Assembly: GCA_027624335.1 (NCBI GenBank)
Contig: JAQBWV010000054.1
Span: 1 to 32,496, forward strand
Length of the DNA stretch: 32,496 bases
Source of the DNA: Planctomycetota bacterium
Lineage (GTDB): Bacteria > Planctomycetota > Planctomycetia > Planctomycetales > Planctomycetaceae
Direction of reading: 5' to 3'
The notes beneath the pieces are model-generated. The model did not search any database. It was given only the letters and a program-made list of their open reading frames with translations, and was not told where the DNA came from. Of this stretch, positions 1-8,334 are shown in pieces; within the stretch, counting starts at the first letter, position 1, and the number at the start of each line of letters is the position of its first letter. A program made the position numbers and the translations under genes.

Positions 1-2
1 GC

Positions 3-608
3 AGCGGGAAAAGTACACTGCTGCATCTGATGGGACTGCTGGATCAGCCCAGCATCGGAGAAATCCGCTTGCGGTGCGAAGGTGCCGGTGGAAACCCGAC
101 AGAAACTCTGCGAGTCGACAACCTCCCATCGGCGACTCGAGACGTGCTTCGAAATCGCGTTTTTGGATTTATCTTTCAGTTCTACCATCTGCTGCCAGAA
201 CTCTCGGTACTGGAAAACGTGCTGGCTCCGTTGATGATTCGTGACTCGGCCTTCCGCTACTGGAAGAATCGCCACGAGTATCGAGATCAGGCCTGTGCCA
301 TCATCGAGCAGGTCGGGCTGTCGCATCGCTTGAAACATCGTCCGTCGGAACTTTCAGGAGGAGAAATGCAGCGAGCGGCGATCGCGCGAGCGCTGGTTGC
401 CCGGCCTGAAATCCTGCTGGCCGATGAGCCAACCGGGAATCTCGACGCTCAAACGGGTCGCGGGATTATGGACCTGTTGCAATCGCTGAACGAGGACCAG
501 AACCTGACCATCGTCATGGTGACTCACGACGACGCGATCGCACAGCAGGCACACCGCATCGTCAGACTCGCGAATGGCAGTCTTGAGAGACTCGACAAAG
601 CCGCGTAA
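3..608 (+). CDS. lolD: ABC transporter ATP-binding protein, LolD/MacB type (5' partial)
   Basis: This is the ATPase subunit of an ABC transporter of the LolD/MacB/SalX class, which powers lipoprotein release or export across the inner membrane. The window opens inside the Walker A motif: the first complete codons read SGKSTLLHLMG. The Q-loop region (IFQFYHLLPELSVLENV), the signature LSGGEMQRAAIARAL, Walker B (ILLADEPTGNLD) and the switch histidine (VTHD) follow in order. Only the first few dozen residues are missing. The ADEPTGNLD form and the helix after the Q-loop are typical of the LolD/MacB group. The membrane partner (LolC/E or MacB-like permease) is not in view and probably lies upstream. 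The class is clear from the motifs. The lolD symbol is an inference, because the partner permease cannot be checked. Confidence 0.85.
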   Translation, partial: SGKSTLLHLMGLLDQPSIGEIRLRCEGAGGNPTETLRVDNLPSATRDVLRNRVFGFIFQFYHLLPELSVLENVLAPLMIRDSAFRYWKNRHEYRDQACAIIEQVGLSHRLKHRPSELSGGEMQRAAIARALVARPEILLADEPTGNLDAQTGRGIMDLLQSLNEDQNLTIVMVTHDDAIAQQAHRIVRLANGSLERLDKAA

Positions 609-694
609 CGACTGACGTACCTGGCTGCTGCGGACGGACACCTTGGCTCCGAGCCTTTTTCCAGCAGACTGTGTCTGCAGCGGCGCACAGATTT

Positions 695-711
695 CGTCGA
701 CATTGTCGACG
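695..711. promoter_or_regulatory. 17-bp perfect palindrome between the ABC gene and ilvE
   Basis: Seven-base arms CGTCGAC and GTCGACG are separated by three bases (ATT). The element lies about 85 bases after the ABC stop and 114 bases before the aminotransferase start. It could be an operator or the stem of a weak terminator, but there is no T-run. Just downstream, the 12-mer TGCTCGCTCGAT occurs twice, at 742 and 756, with a 14-base period. The structure is seen directly; its function is unknown. Confidence 0.35.
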
Positions 712-824
712 GTTGACCGGCCTGCACTGAGGCTGCTTCAATGCTCGCTCGATAGTGCTCGCTCGATTTCAATTCCCCTGTCGGCTGTACCGTGCGCCGA
801 TGCCAGATGTCCGGAGTTCCCTGC

Positions 825-1682
825 ATGTCGCAGAAAGTTTATGTCGGTGGCAAGCTCGTTCCCAAAGACGAAGCAACAATCAGCGTTTACGATCATGGTC
901 TGCTGTACGGTGACGGCGTTTTCGAGGGGCTTCGCGTCTATGGCGGCAAGGTGTTTCTGCACGAAGAACACATTGCCAGGCTCTTCGAGAGTGCGTTGGC
1001 CATCCGCCTGCCGATCCCGATGTCTACTTCCGAGATGATCGACGCGGTGAATCAAACCGTCGCCGAGAACGGAGTTGTTGACGGTTACGTGCGACTGGTC
1101 GTGACTCGCGGCGCCGGATACCTGGGCCTGGATATCCGCAAGACGTCGAATCCGCAGGTGATCATCATCGCAGACACCATCACGCTTTATCCGGAAGAGA
1201 TCTACCGGAACGGAATGAAGCTGATCACCGCCAGCACGATCCGGAATCATCCGGGAGCGCTCAGCGCCCGCATCAAGTCGCTCAATTATCTCAACAATAT
1301 TCTGGCCAAGATCGAGGGAACCGACGCTGGCTCGCCCGAAGCCCTAATGCTCAACCACAAAGGTGAAGTCGCCGAATGCTCGGGCGACAACATTTTCATC
1401 GTGAAGAATGGCGTCGTGAAAACGCCAGGCCCTGATTCCGGAATTCTCGAAGGGATCACTCGAAATGTGGTCATGAGGATCGCGCGGGAAAGCGGTTACG
1501 AAGTCCGGGAATGCGTCATGCTGCGGCACGATATTTATACCGCTGACGAATGCTTTCTGACGGGCAGTGCGGCCGAAGTTGTGCCCGTTGTTAGTCTCGA
1601 CGGGAGGGACATCGGGGAAGGAACTCCTGGACCGACAACTCTGGATCTGCTGGAGAAATTCCAGAAGTTCACACGCGAGTAA
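825..1682 (+). CDS. ilvE: Branched-chain amino acid aminotransferase (class IV, PLP-dependent)
   Basis: This is a 285-residue fold-type IV aminotransferase, most like the short IlvE proteins that transfer amino groups between branched-chain 2-oxo acids and glutamate in the cytoplasm. The N-terminal strand (VYVGGKLVPKDEA), the YDHGLLYGDGVFEGLR block, and ARIKSLNYLNNILAK with the PLP-binding lysine are all visible, followed by AECSGDNIFIV and GILEGITRNVV. I chose the ATG at 825 because the conserved N-terminus begins there; an upstream in-frame GTG at 792 adds only poor-looking residues. D-amino acid aminotransferase and aminodeoxychorismate lyase share the fold, so the substrate is not certain, but the overall motif pattern favours IlvE. 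It appears to be a single-gene unit. Confidence 0.85.
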   Translation: MSQKVYVGGKLVPKDEATISVYDHGLLYGDGVFEGLRVYGGKVFLHEEHIARLFESALAIRLPIPMSTSEMIDAVNQTVAENGVVDGYVRLVVTRGAGYLGLDIRKTSNPQVIIIADTITLYPEEIYRNGMKLITASTIRNHPGALSARIKSLNYLNNILAKIEGTDAGSPEALMLNHKGEVAECSGDNIFIVKNGVVKTPGPDSGILEGITRNVVMRIARESGYEVRECVMLRHDIYTADECFLTGSAAEVVPVVSLDGRDIGEGTPGPTTLDLLEKFQKFTRE

Positions 1683-1766
1683 ACGACAATCGCTACGTCT
1701 CAGACTTTGCTGGCAACTAACTCCGCCGAGGTCGCGAGCGGCGAGTCCACGCTGGAGCCAGCGACT

Positions 1767-2036
1767 TCACTCCGTCGCCTGTTGCGGCAGGACGTCGATC
1801 TCCTCTGGTTCAGACGCGACCTCAGCTGACGGAGACGTCGTTTCCGGTTCTGGTTCCAATTCCGTGCTCGTCGGAATGTCTGATCCGATGATACTGAAGA
1901 ATGCAAACAGCAGAACCACGACTCCCACGAGCAGGACCGCAGTCGTGCGCTCCATTCCGATCGACTTCAGAAAACCAGTGGTCCGTAGTCGGCGAGGAGG
2001 TTTGGTGTCAGCTGTTGGATCGGAGGTTAACATCAT
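1767..2036 (-). CDS. Small single-pass membrane protein, unknown function
   Basis: This encodes about 89 residues. A basic, proline-containing N-terminal part (TKPPRRLRTTGF) leads into one strong membrane helix (TTAVLLVGVVVLLFAFFSII), followed by an acidic, Ser/Thr/Pro-rich tail (ELEPEPETTSPSAEV). By the positive-inside rule the acidic tail should be outside the cytoplasm. I took the ATG at 2036 because AAGGA lies five bases upstream; the frame stays open to 2096, which would add 20 residues. No family is recognised. The clean topology makes it more credible than a random open frame. It diverges from the gamma-glutamylcyclotransferase-like gene. Confidence 0.6.
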   Translation of the reverse strand: MMLTSDPTADTKPPRRLRTTGFLKSIGMERTTAVLLVGVVVLLFAFFSIIGSDIPTSTELEPEPETTSPSAEVASEPEEIDVLPQQATE

Positions 2037-2336
2037 AGATTCCTTGAAACCGTCTCGGTCGGTTGCGACCGTTAGAGAATTCTCCTGAGAGATCATGCGT
2101 CAGCGACAAACATCGGCCCTGGCCCGGAGCGTCTTCGGGTTGCAACCTGTCGGTAGAATCCATTTCATCAGTACACCCGGATGTTTACGTAAAGCTTCAG
2201 CCCAATTCACCAGTTTTCCATTGAATCCCTTTGCGGTTCCCGTGATGGCGTCACCTTTTCCTGATATGCCGGATAGACGGAATATCCCGATCGTGTCGGC
2301 ACAGAGTCTTAAGCTACTCAGTTGACAGGAGATAAG
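2037..2336. other. Divergent intergenic region
   Basis: About 300 bases lie between the minus-strand membrane protein and the plus-strand gamma-glutamylcyclotransferase-like gene. It must contain the outward promoters for both. Short open frames cross it on both strands, but none has a credible protein pattern. No strong hairpin or repeat was seen. Confidence 0.4.
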
Positions 2337-2693
2337 GTGTACGTTTTCGTTTACGGCACGCTGAAGCGAGGTGGAGCGTTGCATGAGCACCTTGCCGGGC
2401 AGCGTTTTGTCGATTGCGGTCGAACCGTAACCGATTACCGGCTATACCGGCTGGACTGGTTTCCTGGCCTCGTTGAGGCATCGCATCCTGACAAGGGTGT
2501 GGCAATTCACGGCGAGGTGTGGGACGTTGACGAGGCCACACTCGGCGTACTTGATGTGGTTGAAGAAGTTGGCTCCGGCCTGTACGAACGCCAGCTGATT
2601 CGCCTGCAGGCTCCATTCGATAGAGTCGAAGTGATCGCGTACTTCTACCGCGGTGACGTACATGGTTGTTCAGACAACGGCGATCGCTGGTAA
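2337..2693 (+). CDS. Gamma-glutamylcyclotransferase-like (AIG2/GGCT fold) protein
   Basis: This is a 118-residue protein of the GGCT/AIG2-like family, small cytoplasmic enzymes that release 5-oxoproline from gamma-glutamyl amines or peptides. The hallmark VYGTLKRGG at the N-terminus builds the substrate-binding loop, and the segment EEVGSGLYERQLI carries the glutamate expected to act as general acid/base. I chose the GTG at 2337 because AGGAG ends five bases before it and the first strand (YVFVYGT) starts immediately; a TTG at 2322 would add five residues. The next gene begins three bases after the stop, so the two are probably co-transcribed and translationally coupled. The substrate cannot be told from the sequence. 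Confidence 0.8.
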   Translation: MYVFVYGTLKRGGALHEHLAGQRFVDCGRTVTDYRLYRLDWFPGLVEASHPDKGVAIHGEVWDVDEATLGVLDVVEEVGSGLYERQLIRLQAPFDRVEVIAYFYRGDVHGCSDNGDRW

Positions 2694-2696
2694 CTC

Positions 2697-3791
2697 ATGT
2701 GGCAACTGTTCCTGCATCTTTCTGATGGCTATCTGATCGCGATGTCGGTGTGGCTGCTGACCCTGATCATGGCCCCTGTTGGCCTTCTTCGTTTGCGCCG
2801 ACACTGGGCGAACAGGAAGCCGCGATCGAAATTTGTCTATGCGAGCCTGTCCGGCTGGTTATGTTTGTGCCTGCTGACGATTCCTGAAGTTGGGTTCGCT
2901 TTGCTGTACGACACGACCGATTCGTTTGACATGACGAACGTCTCCAGGCGGTGGTTCCAGGTCCATGTTGAACCTGATGTTCGCGTCCTGGAATTCTCAT
3001 CCGATGCCAGCATCCGCTATCGGGATGACTCGGACTTTACTCTTCGTTTTGATGACAACCGCAGACAACTATTGTTTCTGGGTGACAGCTTTACGTTCGG
3101 GCACGGCGTTGCTGCAATTGAAGATCGCTTCAGCAATCGAGTGGCGCGGCAGCTTGCTGACAGTTCTGCGACCGATGAGCCGGTTCGCGTCGCGAATCTC
3201 GCCTGGCCAGGCACCGATCTGCTATGGGCCGAGTCAATTCTGCAGCACACCTTTGCAGCAGGAGGCCGCATCGACGACGCGGTATATGTGCTTTGCCTGA
3301 ACGATATCGAGACGTTTCACGACCCGACGATGTCCCGCAGTTCCAATCTTTCGCACTTCGAGCCGCCGGGGTTCCTGTTGCGGGACACCTATTTCTTCAA
3401 CTGGCTGTATTTCCGGACTCAACTTCTGTTTCAGGCCGAACAGCGCAGTTATTACTCGTTCGTGAAGGAGTACTACGATGGCGAACCCTGGCAAAGATTC
3501 CGGGGCGTGCTGACGAGAACATCGAAAACGTGCCGCGAGCACGATTGCCGGTTCCGGGTCGTGATCTTTCCATTCCTGCACAATCTCGGAACTGAGTATC
3601 CGTTTCGCGAAATTCATCGACAGATCGGCAAGGACTGCGGCGAGCTGGAGATCGACTATCTGGATCTGGATCCCTCACTCTCGAAACACGCCAGCGAGCG
3701 GCTGACCGTCAATCCGTTCGATGCTCATCCGAACGAGCGAGCTCACGAAATCGCCGCTCAGGCAATCGTCGACAAGTGGTTCGTCAAATGA
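2697..3791 (+). CDS. Membrane-anchored SGNH/GDSL-type hydrolase
   Basis: This 364-residue protein has two N-terminal hydrophobic segments (roughly residues 9-33 and 46-71) and then an SGNH-hydrolase-like domain. Block I is FLGDSFTFGHG, with the nucleophile at about Ser131. A block II-like glycine lies in NLAWPGTD, the block III asparagine is probably in CLNDIE, and a C-terminal DAHPNERAH supplies the Asp/His pair at about 342 and 344. Family members deacylate carbohydrates, lipids or cell-wall polymers. With two membrane segments, the catalytic domain probably lies on the same side as the N-terminus, but the side cannot be fixed. It starts three bases after the upstream gene. The exact substrate is unknown. 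Confidence 0.75.
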   Translation: MWQLFLHLSDGYLIAMSVWLLTLIMAPVGLLRLRRHWANRKPRSKFVYASLSGWLCLCLLTIPEVGFALLYDTTDSFDMTNVSRRWFQVHVEPDVRVLEFSSDASIRYRDDSDFTLRFDDNRRQLLFLGDSFTFGHGVAAIEDRFSNRVARQLADSSATDEPVRVANLAWPGTDLLWAESILQHTFAAGGRIDDAVYVLCLNDIETFHDPTMSRSSNLSHFEPPGFLLRDTYFFNWLYFRTQLLFQAEQRSYYSFVKEYYDGEPWQRFRGVLTRTSKTCREHDCRFRVVIFPFLHNLGTEYPFREIHRQIGKDCGELEIDYLDLDPSLSKHASERLTVNPFDAHPNERAHEIAAQAIVDKWFVK

Positions 3792-3860
3792 AAATCGCCA
3801 GCTAACTCAAGGGAGTAAGCCGGCGAGCATTTCTGACTGATTTATAATCTGTCGGTGGAT

Positions 3861-5297
3861 CTAGTCGTCCGAAACGCTCGGATCGATCTCGGGTAACCAG
3901 CGACACGTGATCGCCGAGACGATGTACACGAATGTGGCGACGATCGCTGCAGCGTACCCCAGTTGCATCTCGGGCGTATCTCCTGGTGCGATTGGCTGGA
4001 CGACGAGCGTCGTGACGGCAGCGAAAGAGGTCCCGATCAGACGGCCTCCGATGTTCGCCGCAAAGCTTTCGCCAGTTCCTCTTAGATGGACGGGGTAGGC
4101 ATGCGGCAGATAATTGCCCCAGAAACTGAACTGCGCAACCGTCAGCAGTCCGGCAACGAACACTCCTATATGCAGCATCGTGAACTGGAAACTCCCCACC
4201 GTCAGTAATATCGGATTACTGCCAATCGATGCGAAGCTGCAGAATATCAGCGGCATCAGAATCACTCCCGGTCCGACAAACATCAACAGAAGTTTCCGAC
4301 GACTGACGATTCGTACCACGAGGAGCGCCAGCAGCAATCGCCCGACGAGTCCGCCCACTTCCTGAACTTTGGTGTAATTGGCGGCGGCGACCTGTTCGAT
4401 CATTTTCTGTTGAGGAACAGGTTTGCCTTCTGTCTGAGCCTGTACGTCAGACAGTCGTGGAATCATTCGCGGCACGTGCTGGATCGCACCGAAGGCCGCG
4501 CCGTAGCTGCAGGCAAACATGATCGTTGTGACGATAGTCGTTCTACGCAGATCTTTACTGAACAGTGCCGCAATACTTGGTCGCTTGAGAGTTCCCGAAT
4601 CTTTTTTCTGTTGCCACTTGGGCGATTCCGGCAGGAACGGTCGAATGACGATCAACGGGATTGCGGGAATCAGTCCGGACATCAGTGTGTAACGCCATGC
4701 CGCATGGCCGTTGCTGATTTCGCCACCAAAGAAGTTGAGCCAGCCTGGGAGATTGATCTCGGGCAGCGACGAAGCCCAGGCCAGTGCCAGGCCGTTGGCG
4801 ATTGCCACCAGCAGGCCACCAATTGAGGAAAACGCCTGTGTGTAGCCCAGCACTTTTTCCCGTTGTTTCGGATCGTCAAACAGTTCCGCCAGCCAGGCCA
4901 CAGCAGCCACGAATTCCACACAGACACCAACAAACGTGGTCGAGCGAAAGAACAGCAGCATGTAGAAGTTGGTTGAGAACCCCGCTGCGAATGCAGACAC
5001 GGCATAGCACAGAATACTCCATGTGAGCACGCGACGTCGCCCAAGTCTGTCGGTCAGGTATCCGCCGGCGAGTCCAAACAATCCACCGACCAGGGCCGGA
5101 ACGTAGAACAGCATCGCCACGCACTGGCGAAATTCCGGGCTACCCGGACTGACTCCCGCCAGCTCCTGAAGAGCCGGTCGTACGATCAGCGGCAACATCA
5201 GAAGTTCGTAGATATCAAACGCAAAGCCGATCGAAGCGATGATGCAGATCAGCCACTGAACGCTCGTCAGGCGAGGCGCCCGGAGTTCGGTCGACAT
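3861..5297 (-). CDS. MFS transporter, sugar/metabolite:H+ symporter-like
   Basis: This is a 478-residue major facilitator superfamily permease with about twelve predicted membrane helices. It shows the MFS loop 2-3 motif (GYLTDRLGRRRVL), a first-helix acidic pattern (FAFDIYELLMLPL) and the end-of-helix-6 PESPKW, which is typical of the sugar porter and metabolite:H+ symporter branches. Unusually long loops occur between helices 5 and 6 (about residues 175-200) and after helix 7 (about 275-310, rich in Gln/Lys/Glu). The ATG is preceded by GAGG ten bases upstream. It reads in the same direction as the pst genes, but a 338-base gap separates it from pstB, so it probably has its own promoter. The substrate cannot be assigned. 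Confidence 0.85.
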   Translation of the reverse strand: MSTELRAPRLTSVQWLICIIASIGFAFDIYELLMLPLIVRPALQELAGVSPGSPEFRQCVAMLFYVPALVGGLFGLAGGYLTDRLGRRRVLTWSILCYAVSAFAAGFSTNFYMLLFFRSTTFVGVCVEFVAAVAWLAELFDDPKQREKVLGYTQAFSSIGGLLVAIANGLALAWASSLPEINLPGWLNFFGGEISNGHAAWRYTLMSGLIPAIPLIVIRPFLPESPKWQQKKDSGTLKRPSIAALFSKDLRRTTIVTTIMFACSYGAAFGAIQHVPRMIPRLSDVQAQTEGKPVPQQKMIEQVAAANYTKVQEVGGLVGRLLLALLVVRIVSRRKLLLMFVGPGVILMPLIFCSFASIGSNPILLTVGSFQFTMLHIGVFVAGLLTVAQFSFWGNYLPHAYPVHLRGTGESFAANIGGRLIGTSFAAVTTLVVQPIAPGDTPEMQLGYAAAIVATFVYIVSAITCRWLPEIDPSVSDD

Positions 5298-5635
5298 GAG
5301 CGGATATCCTCAAAATACAGATTCATGATGCAACGAGTTCGGAAGCGGGTGACAACCGACTGAAAAATCAGGTGGATGCACCGCTCACACGTCGTCAGTG
5401 CTGGTCTCGACAGGACAGCACCATCAGTCCGGTTACTGACGAACGTCTGAATCGCTGGAAGGTAAGTCGAGTCTGTTCGAACAGTCTCGGCGGGAAGCAG
5501 CGACTATACCCATGCCCGGCAATCCGTTCAAACCGGCGGAGCTCGCTGAAGCGGATTCCGGCACGGTTCAGAGAATTACCGGTTTGAAGCGAAAGCCGCT
5601 CGCACCTGATATCGAACCGACTCTCAGGAAACCCG
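5298..5635. other. Intergenic region downstream of pstB and upstream of the MFS gene
   Basis: This stretch should carry the end of the pst transcript and the promoter of the MFS gene. Open frames on the plus strand here show no protein-like pattern. No convincing terminator with a T-run was seen. Confidence 0.4.
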
Positions 5636-6466
5636 TCAGCAGCAGTGTCCGCTCAGGTAAGCCGCCGCTTCGGGATCCTGAGGAGCGCCGAAGACCAGTG
5701 TCGCCGGACCGGATTCAATGACAGTGCCGACTCCGTCGCGCTGCCAGAACACCGCGGCCTGGTCCGCGATTCGCCGAGCCTGGGCGAGATTGTGAGTCAC
5801 AATCACGATGGTGACGCGTTCTCGAAGTGACGCGATCAGTTGTTCGACAACATTGATCGAAAACGGATCCAGCGCGCTGCAGGGCTCGTCAAACAGCATG
5901 ACTTCCGGTCGGAGTGCGAGTGCCCTGGCGATGCAGAGACGCTGCTGTTGCCCTCCCGACAGCGACAAAGCCGGTGCATTAAGCCGGTCCTTCACTTCAT
6001 CCCACAGACCGACGTCCGATATCGCCTCCTCGATGATTGAATCCATGTCGGACTTCGCACAGCCATGCTCTTTCAACGGGATCGCCAGATTCCGACAGAT
6101 CGACAAGGGAAACGGATTCGGTTTCTGAAATACCATGCCGACTCGACGACGCAACGTCATCGGGTCGCAGTCTGCATTGAGGATCTCTTCGTTATCAACT
6201 CGGATCGAACCTTCGACGCGACAATTCGGAGTCAGGTCTGTCAGCCGGTTCAGGGAATTCAGAAACGTGCTCTTTCCACATCCCGATGGCCCGACAATGG
6301 CAAGAATCTGATGTCGTGGAACCGCCAGACTGACTCCGGACAGCGCGCGACGTGACCCGTACGTCACGGAAAGTTCGCGAGTCTCAAGCATTGGAGCGAT
6401 GCCTGGTTCACAGACTGGTCCGGACGAACCGCTGACTGACTCGCTCAACTGGACAAGTGGATCCAC
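5636..6466 (-). CDS. pstB: Phosphate ABC transporter ATP-binding protein PstB
   Basis: This is the ATPase of the high-affinity phosphate importer PstSCAB. Walker A (GPSGCGKSTFLNSLNR), the Q-loop (GMVFQKPNPFPLSI), the signature (LSGGQQQRLCIARAL), Walker B (VMLFDEPCSALDP) and the switch histidine (IVTHN) are all intact. The FQKPNPFP sequence and the N-terminal NSLNRLTDL block are characteristic of PstB. Two starts are possible: GTG at 6466, with AGAGG five bases upstream, gives a 25-residue extension; ATG at 6391 gives the usual length of about 251 residues. It is the last gene of the arsR-pstSCAB run, 129 bases after pstA. No phoU follows. Confidence 0.93.
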   Translation of the reverse strand: MDPLVQLSESVSGSSGPVCEPGIAPMLETRELSVTYGSRRALSGVSLAVPRHQILAIVGPSGCGKSTFLNSLNRLTDLTPNCRVEGSIRVDNEEILNADCDPMTLRRRVGMVFQKPNPFPLSICRNLAIPLKEHGCAKSDMDSIIEEAISDVGLWDEVKDRLNAPALSLSGGQQQRLCIARALALRPEVMLFDEPCSALDPFSINVVEQLIASLRERVTIVIVTHNLAQARRIADQAAVFWQRDGVGTVIESGPATLVFGAPQDPEAAAYLSGHCC

Positions 6467-6595
6467 GAAGACCTCTCAAACCTTTGGGGGAAATACCTCG
6501 GACACTGCAGGCACGCCGCGAAGTAAGAAACTGGAAGAAAACCGTTCCCGCAATCTGGTAGGGCCGATTCCCACGGGCCGGTTGGAACTAATGAA

Positions 6596-7447
6596 TTACG
6601 CTGTCTGACGGGTGCGAAGCCACCGTTCAGCAAGCATTGATGTCGACAGATTGACAAGCAGCAGCAGGATTAACAGAACGAACGCGCTGGCATACGCCCG
6701 GGATTCCGCTCCGGAAACGTTGATGGCCAGATCATAAATGTGGACGGACAACGTCCGTCCTGAATCAAGCAGCGACTCGGGCATTCGCGTGGCGTAGCCA
6801 CTCGTGAACAGTAAGGCGGCGGTCTCTGCCATCGCTCGACCGAGACTCAACAACAACCCGGCGACGACGCCGTTAGTCGCTGCGGGAAACAATAAATACC
6901 ACAACGTCGAGGTGCGGCTGAGTCCGAGCGCCGCTGCTCCGAGTCTGAGCTCAACGGCTGCGGATCGAAGTCCGGAATAAGTCGTCTGAATTACGATCGG
7001 AAGAACCATGCACGCCAGTGTCAGGCCGCCGGACAGAATTGAGATCCCAAGATTCAACATCTGACTGAAAAAGACCATGCCGAACAGCCCGAAGATGATC
7101 GACGGAACACTCGCCAGAAGGTTGACGCAACCGGTTACGAACCGAGCACGCCGACTGCCAGGTGTTGTGAACTCGGACAGCCAGGTGGCAGCACCAACTC
7201 CCACCGGGATCGACACGGCCAGGCAAACAAGCAGCACCAGCACGGTCGAGACGAGCACCGTGCCGATCCCTCCCGCTCGTCCGGCATCAAGAGGTCTCGA
7301 TGTCAGGTACTCCCACGAGACCTCAGCATATCCTGCGCGGATAATCTCAATCAGAAGGCAACCGAACGTGGCGCAGACGGCCGCCGCTGAGACCCAGCAG
7401 ACGACAGCGACGCTTCGGTCGATCTTTGCGGATCGAAGTCTTGTCAT
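6596..7447 (-). CDS. pstA: Phosphate ABC transporter permease PstA
   Basis: This is the second membrane subunit of the phosphate importer, 283 residues with about six helices. The binding-protein-dependent transport permease signature is present, with the EAA-type coupling loop around AALGLSRTSTLWYLLFPAA and the conserved SVPSIIFGLFGMVFF segment seen in PstA. Its ATG overlaps the pstC stop codon by four bases (ATGA arrangement), so translation is coupled. An internal helix followed by an alanine-rich loop (SLGRAMAETAALLFTSGY) matches the family's conserved E(T)xA region. Confidence 0.93.
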   Translation of the reverse strand: MTRLRSAKIDRSVAVVCWVSAAAVCATFGCLLIEIIRAGYAEVSWEYLTSRPLDAGRAGGIGTVLVSTVLVLLVCLAVSIPVGVGAATWLSEFTTPGSRRARFVTGCVNLLASVPSIIFGLFGMVFFSQMLNLGISILSGGLTLACMVLPIVIQTTYSGLRSAAVELRLGAAALGLSRTSTLWYLLFPAATNGVVAGLLLSLGRAMAETAALLFTSGYATRMPESLLDSGRTLSVHIYDLAINVSGAESRAYASAFVLLILLLLVNLSTSMLAERWLRTRQTA

Positions 7448-8334
7448 GAGACTTCGCTCCGGCGCGGCCCGCCTGCTGCAATCAGGAAGAGGGCCACCAG
7501 TACCATCAGTGCCAGTCCTGTCAAAAACAGAGCCGATCGATGCTCTGCCTGCGCGTCACCCATTTCCATCGCGATGTTTGCCGTCACGGTTCGGACCGGG
7601 GCGAACAGACTGTCTGGAACCTGGACGATATTTCCACAGACCATCACAACAGCCATCGTCTCGCCGATCGCTCGCGTTGCGGCCAGCAGGAAGCCAGCAA
7701 GGATTCCTCGTCGAGCAACGGGCAAGGAAACATTCCAGATCGTCGCCCAGCGTCCCATTCCCAGTGCGGCCGCAGCGCTACTGTACGATGCCGGAACACC
7801 TCGCAAAGCGGCTTCAGCGGTCAGAGCGATAGTCGGCAGAATCATGAGCGACAGAATAAGAATCCCTGCCAGCAGACTCTGCCCCGGAGGGTGCAATCGA
7901 TTGATGATCGGAACCAGCACGACCAGCCCCCAGAATCCGAAGACGACAGACGGGACTCCTGCCAGCAGCTCGATGACTCGGCGATGAATGGTGGCCAGGA
8001 ATGGCGGGGCATAAAAACGAATCAAAAGTGCGGACAGTACTCCCGGTACTCCGGCAACGATGACCGCTCCTGAAGTCACAAACAGCGAGCCTGCCAGCAT
8101 CGGAATGATGCCATACGAAGCCTTTGCTCCCGCTGTTGGTCGCCAGGTGTCGTCGGTAAGGAACCGAACGACGCCGATGTCAGACAAGGCCGAAGAGGCC
8201 TCACGCACAACGAAGACAAGAATCAGCAGCACAATGCTGGCTGCCAGGACTGCCGTGGCACAAAACCAGCGGCCTGCAATCAGGTCAACGGTTCGGCGGG
8301 ACAAAATACTGAGCCTCAATGAGATCGGTGACAT
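7444..8334 (-). CDS. pstC: Phosphate ABC transporter permease PstC
   Basis: This is the first membrane subunit of the phosphate importer, about 296 residues. It has an N-terminal helix (FCATAVLAASIVLLILVFVV), the PstC-like TWRPTAGAKASYGIIPMLAGS periplasmic stretch, the GVPSVVFGFWGL motif, the coupling loop AALGMGRWATIWNVSLP and the ATRAIGETMAVVMV helix. The ATG at 8334 lies inside the 3' end of pstS, giving an overlap of about 50 bases. A TTG ten codons further in (8304) with TGAGG upstream would shorten the overlap, so the exact start is open. The end overlaps pstA by four bases. Confidence 0.93.
   Translation of the reverse strand: MSPISLRLSILSRRTVDLIAGRWFCATAVLAASIVLLILVFVVREASSALSDIGVVRFLTDDTWRPTAGAKASYGIIPMLAGSLFVTSGAVIVAGVPGVLSALLIRFYAPPFLATIHRRVIELLAGVPSVVFGFWGLVVLVPIINRLHPPGQSLLAGILILSLMILPTIALTAEAALRGVPASYSSAAAALGMGRWATIWNVSLPVARRGILAGFLLAATRAIGETMAVVMVCGNIVQVPDSLFAPVRTVTANIAMEMGDAQAEHRSALFLTGLALMVLVALFLIAAGGPRRSEVS

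Noticed and set aside
738..1250. 170-codon frame on the minus strand opposite ilvE
   Set aside because: It is a shadow of the aminotransferase, with no protein-like motifs and no good ribosome binding site.
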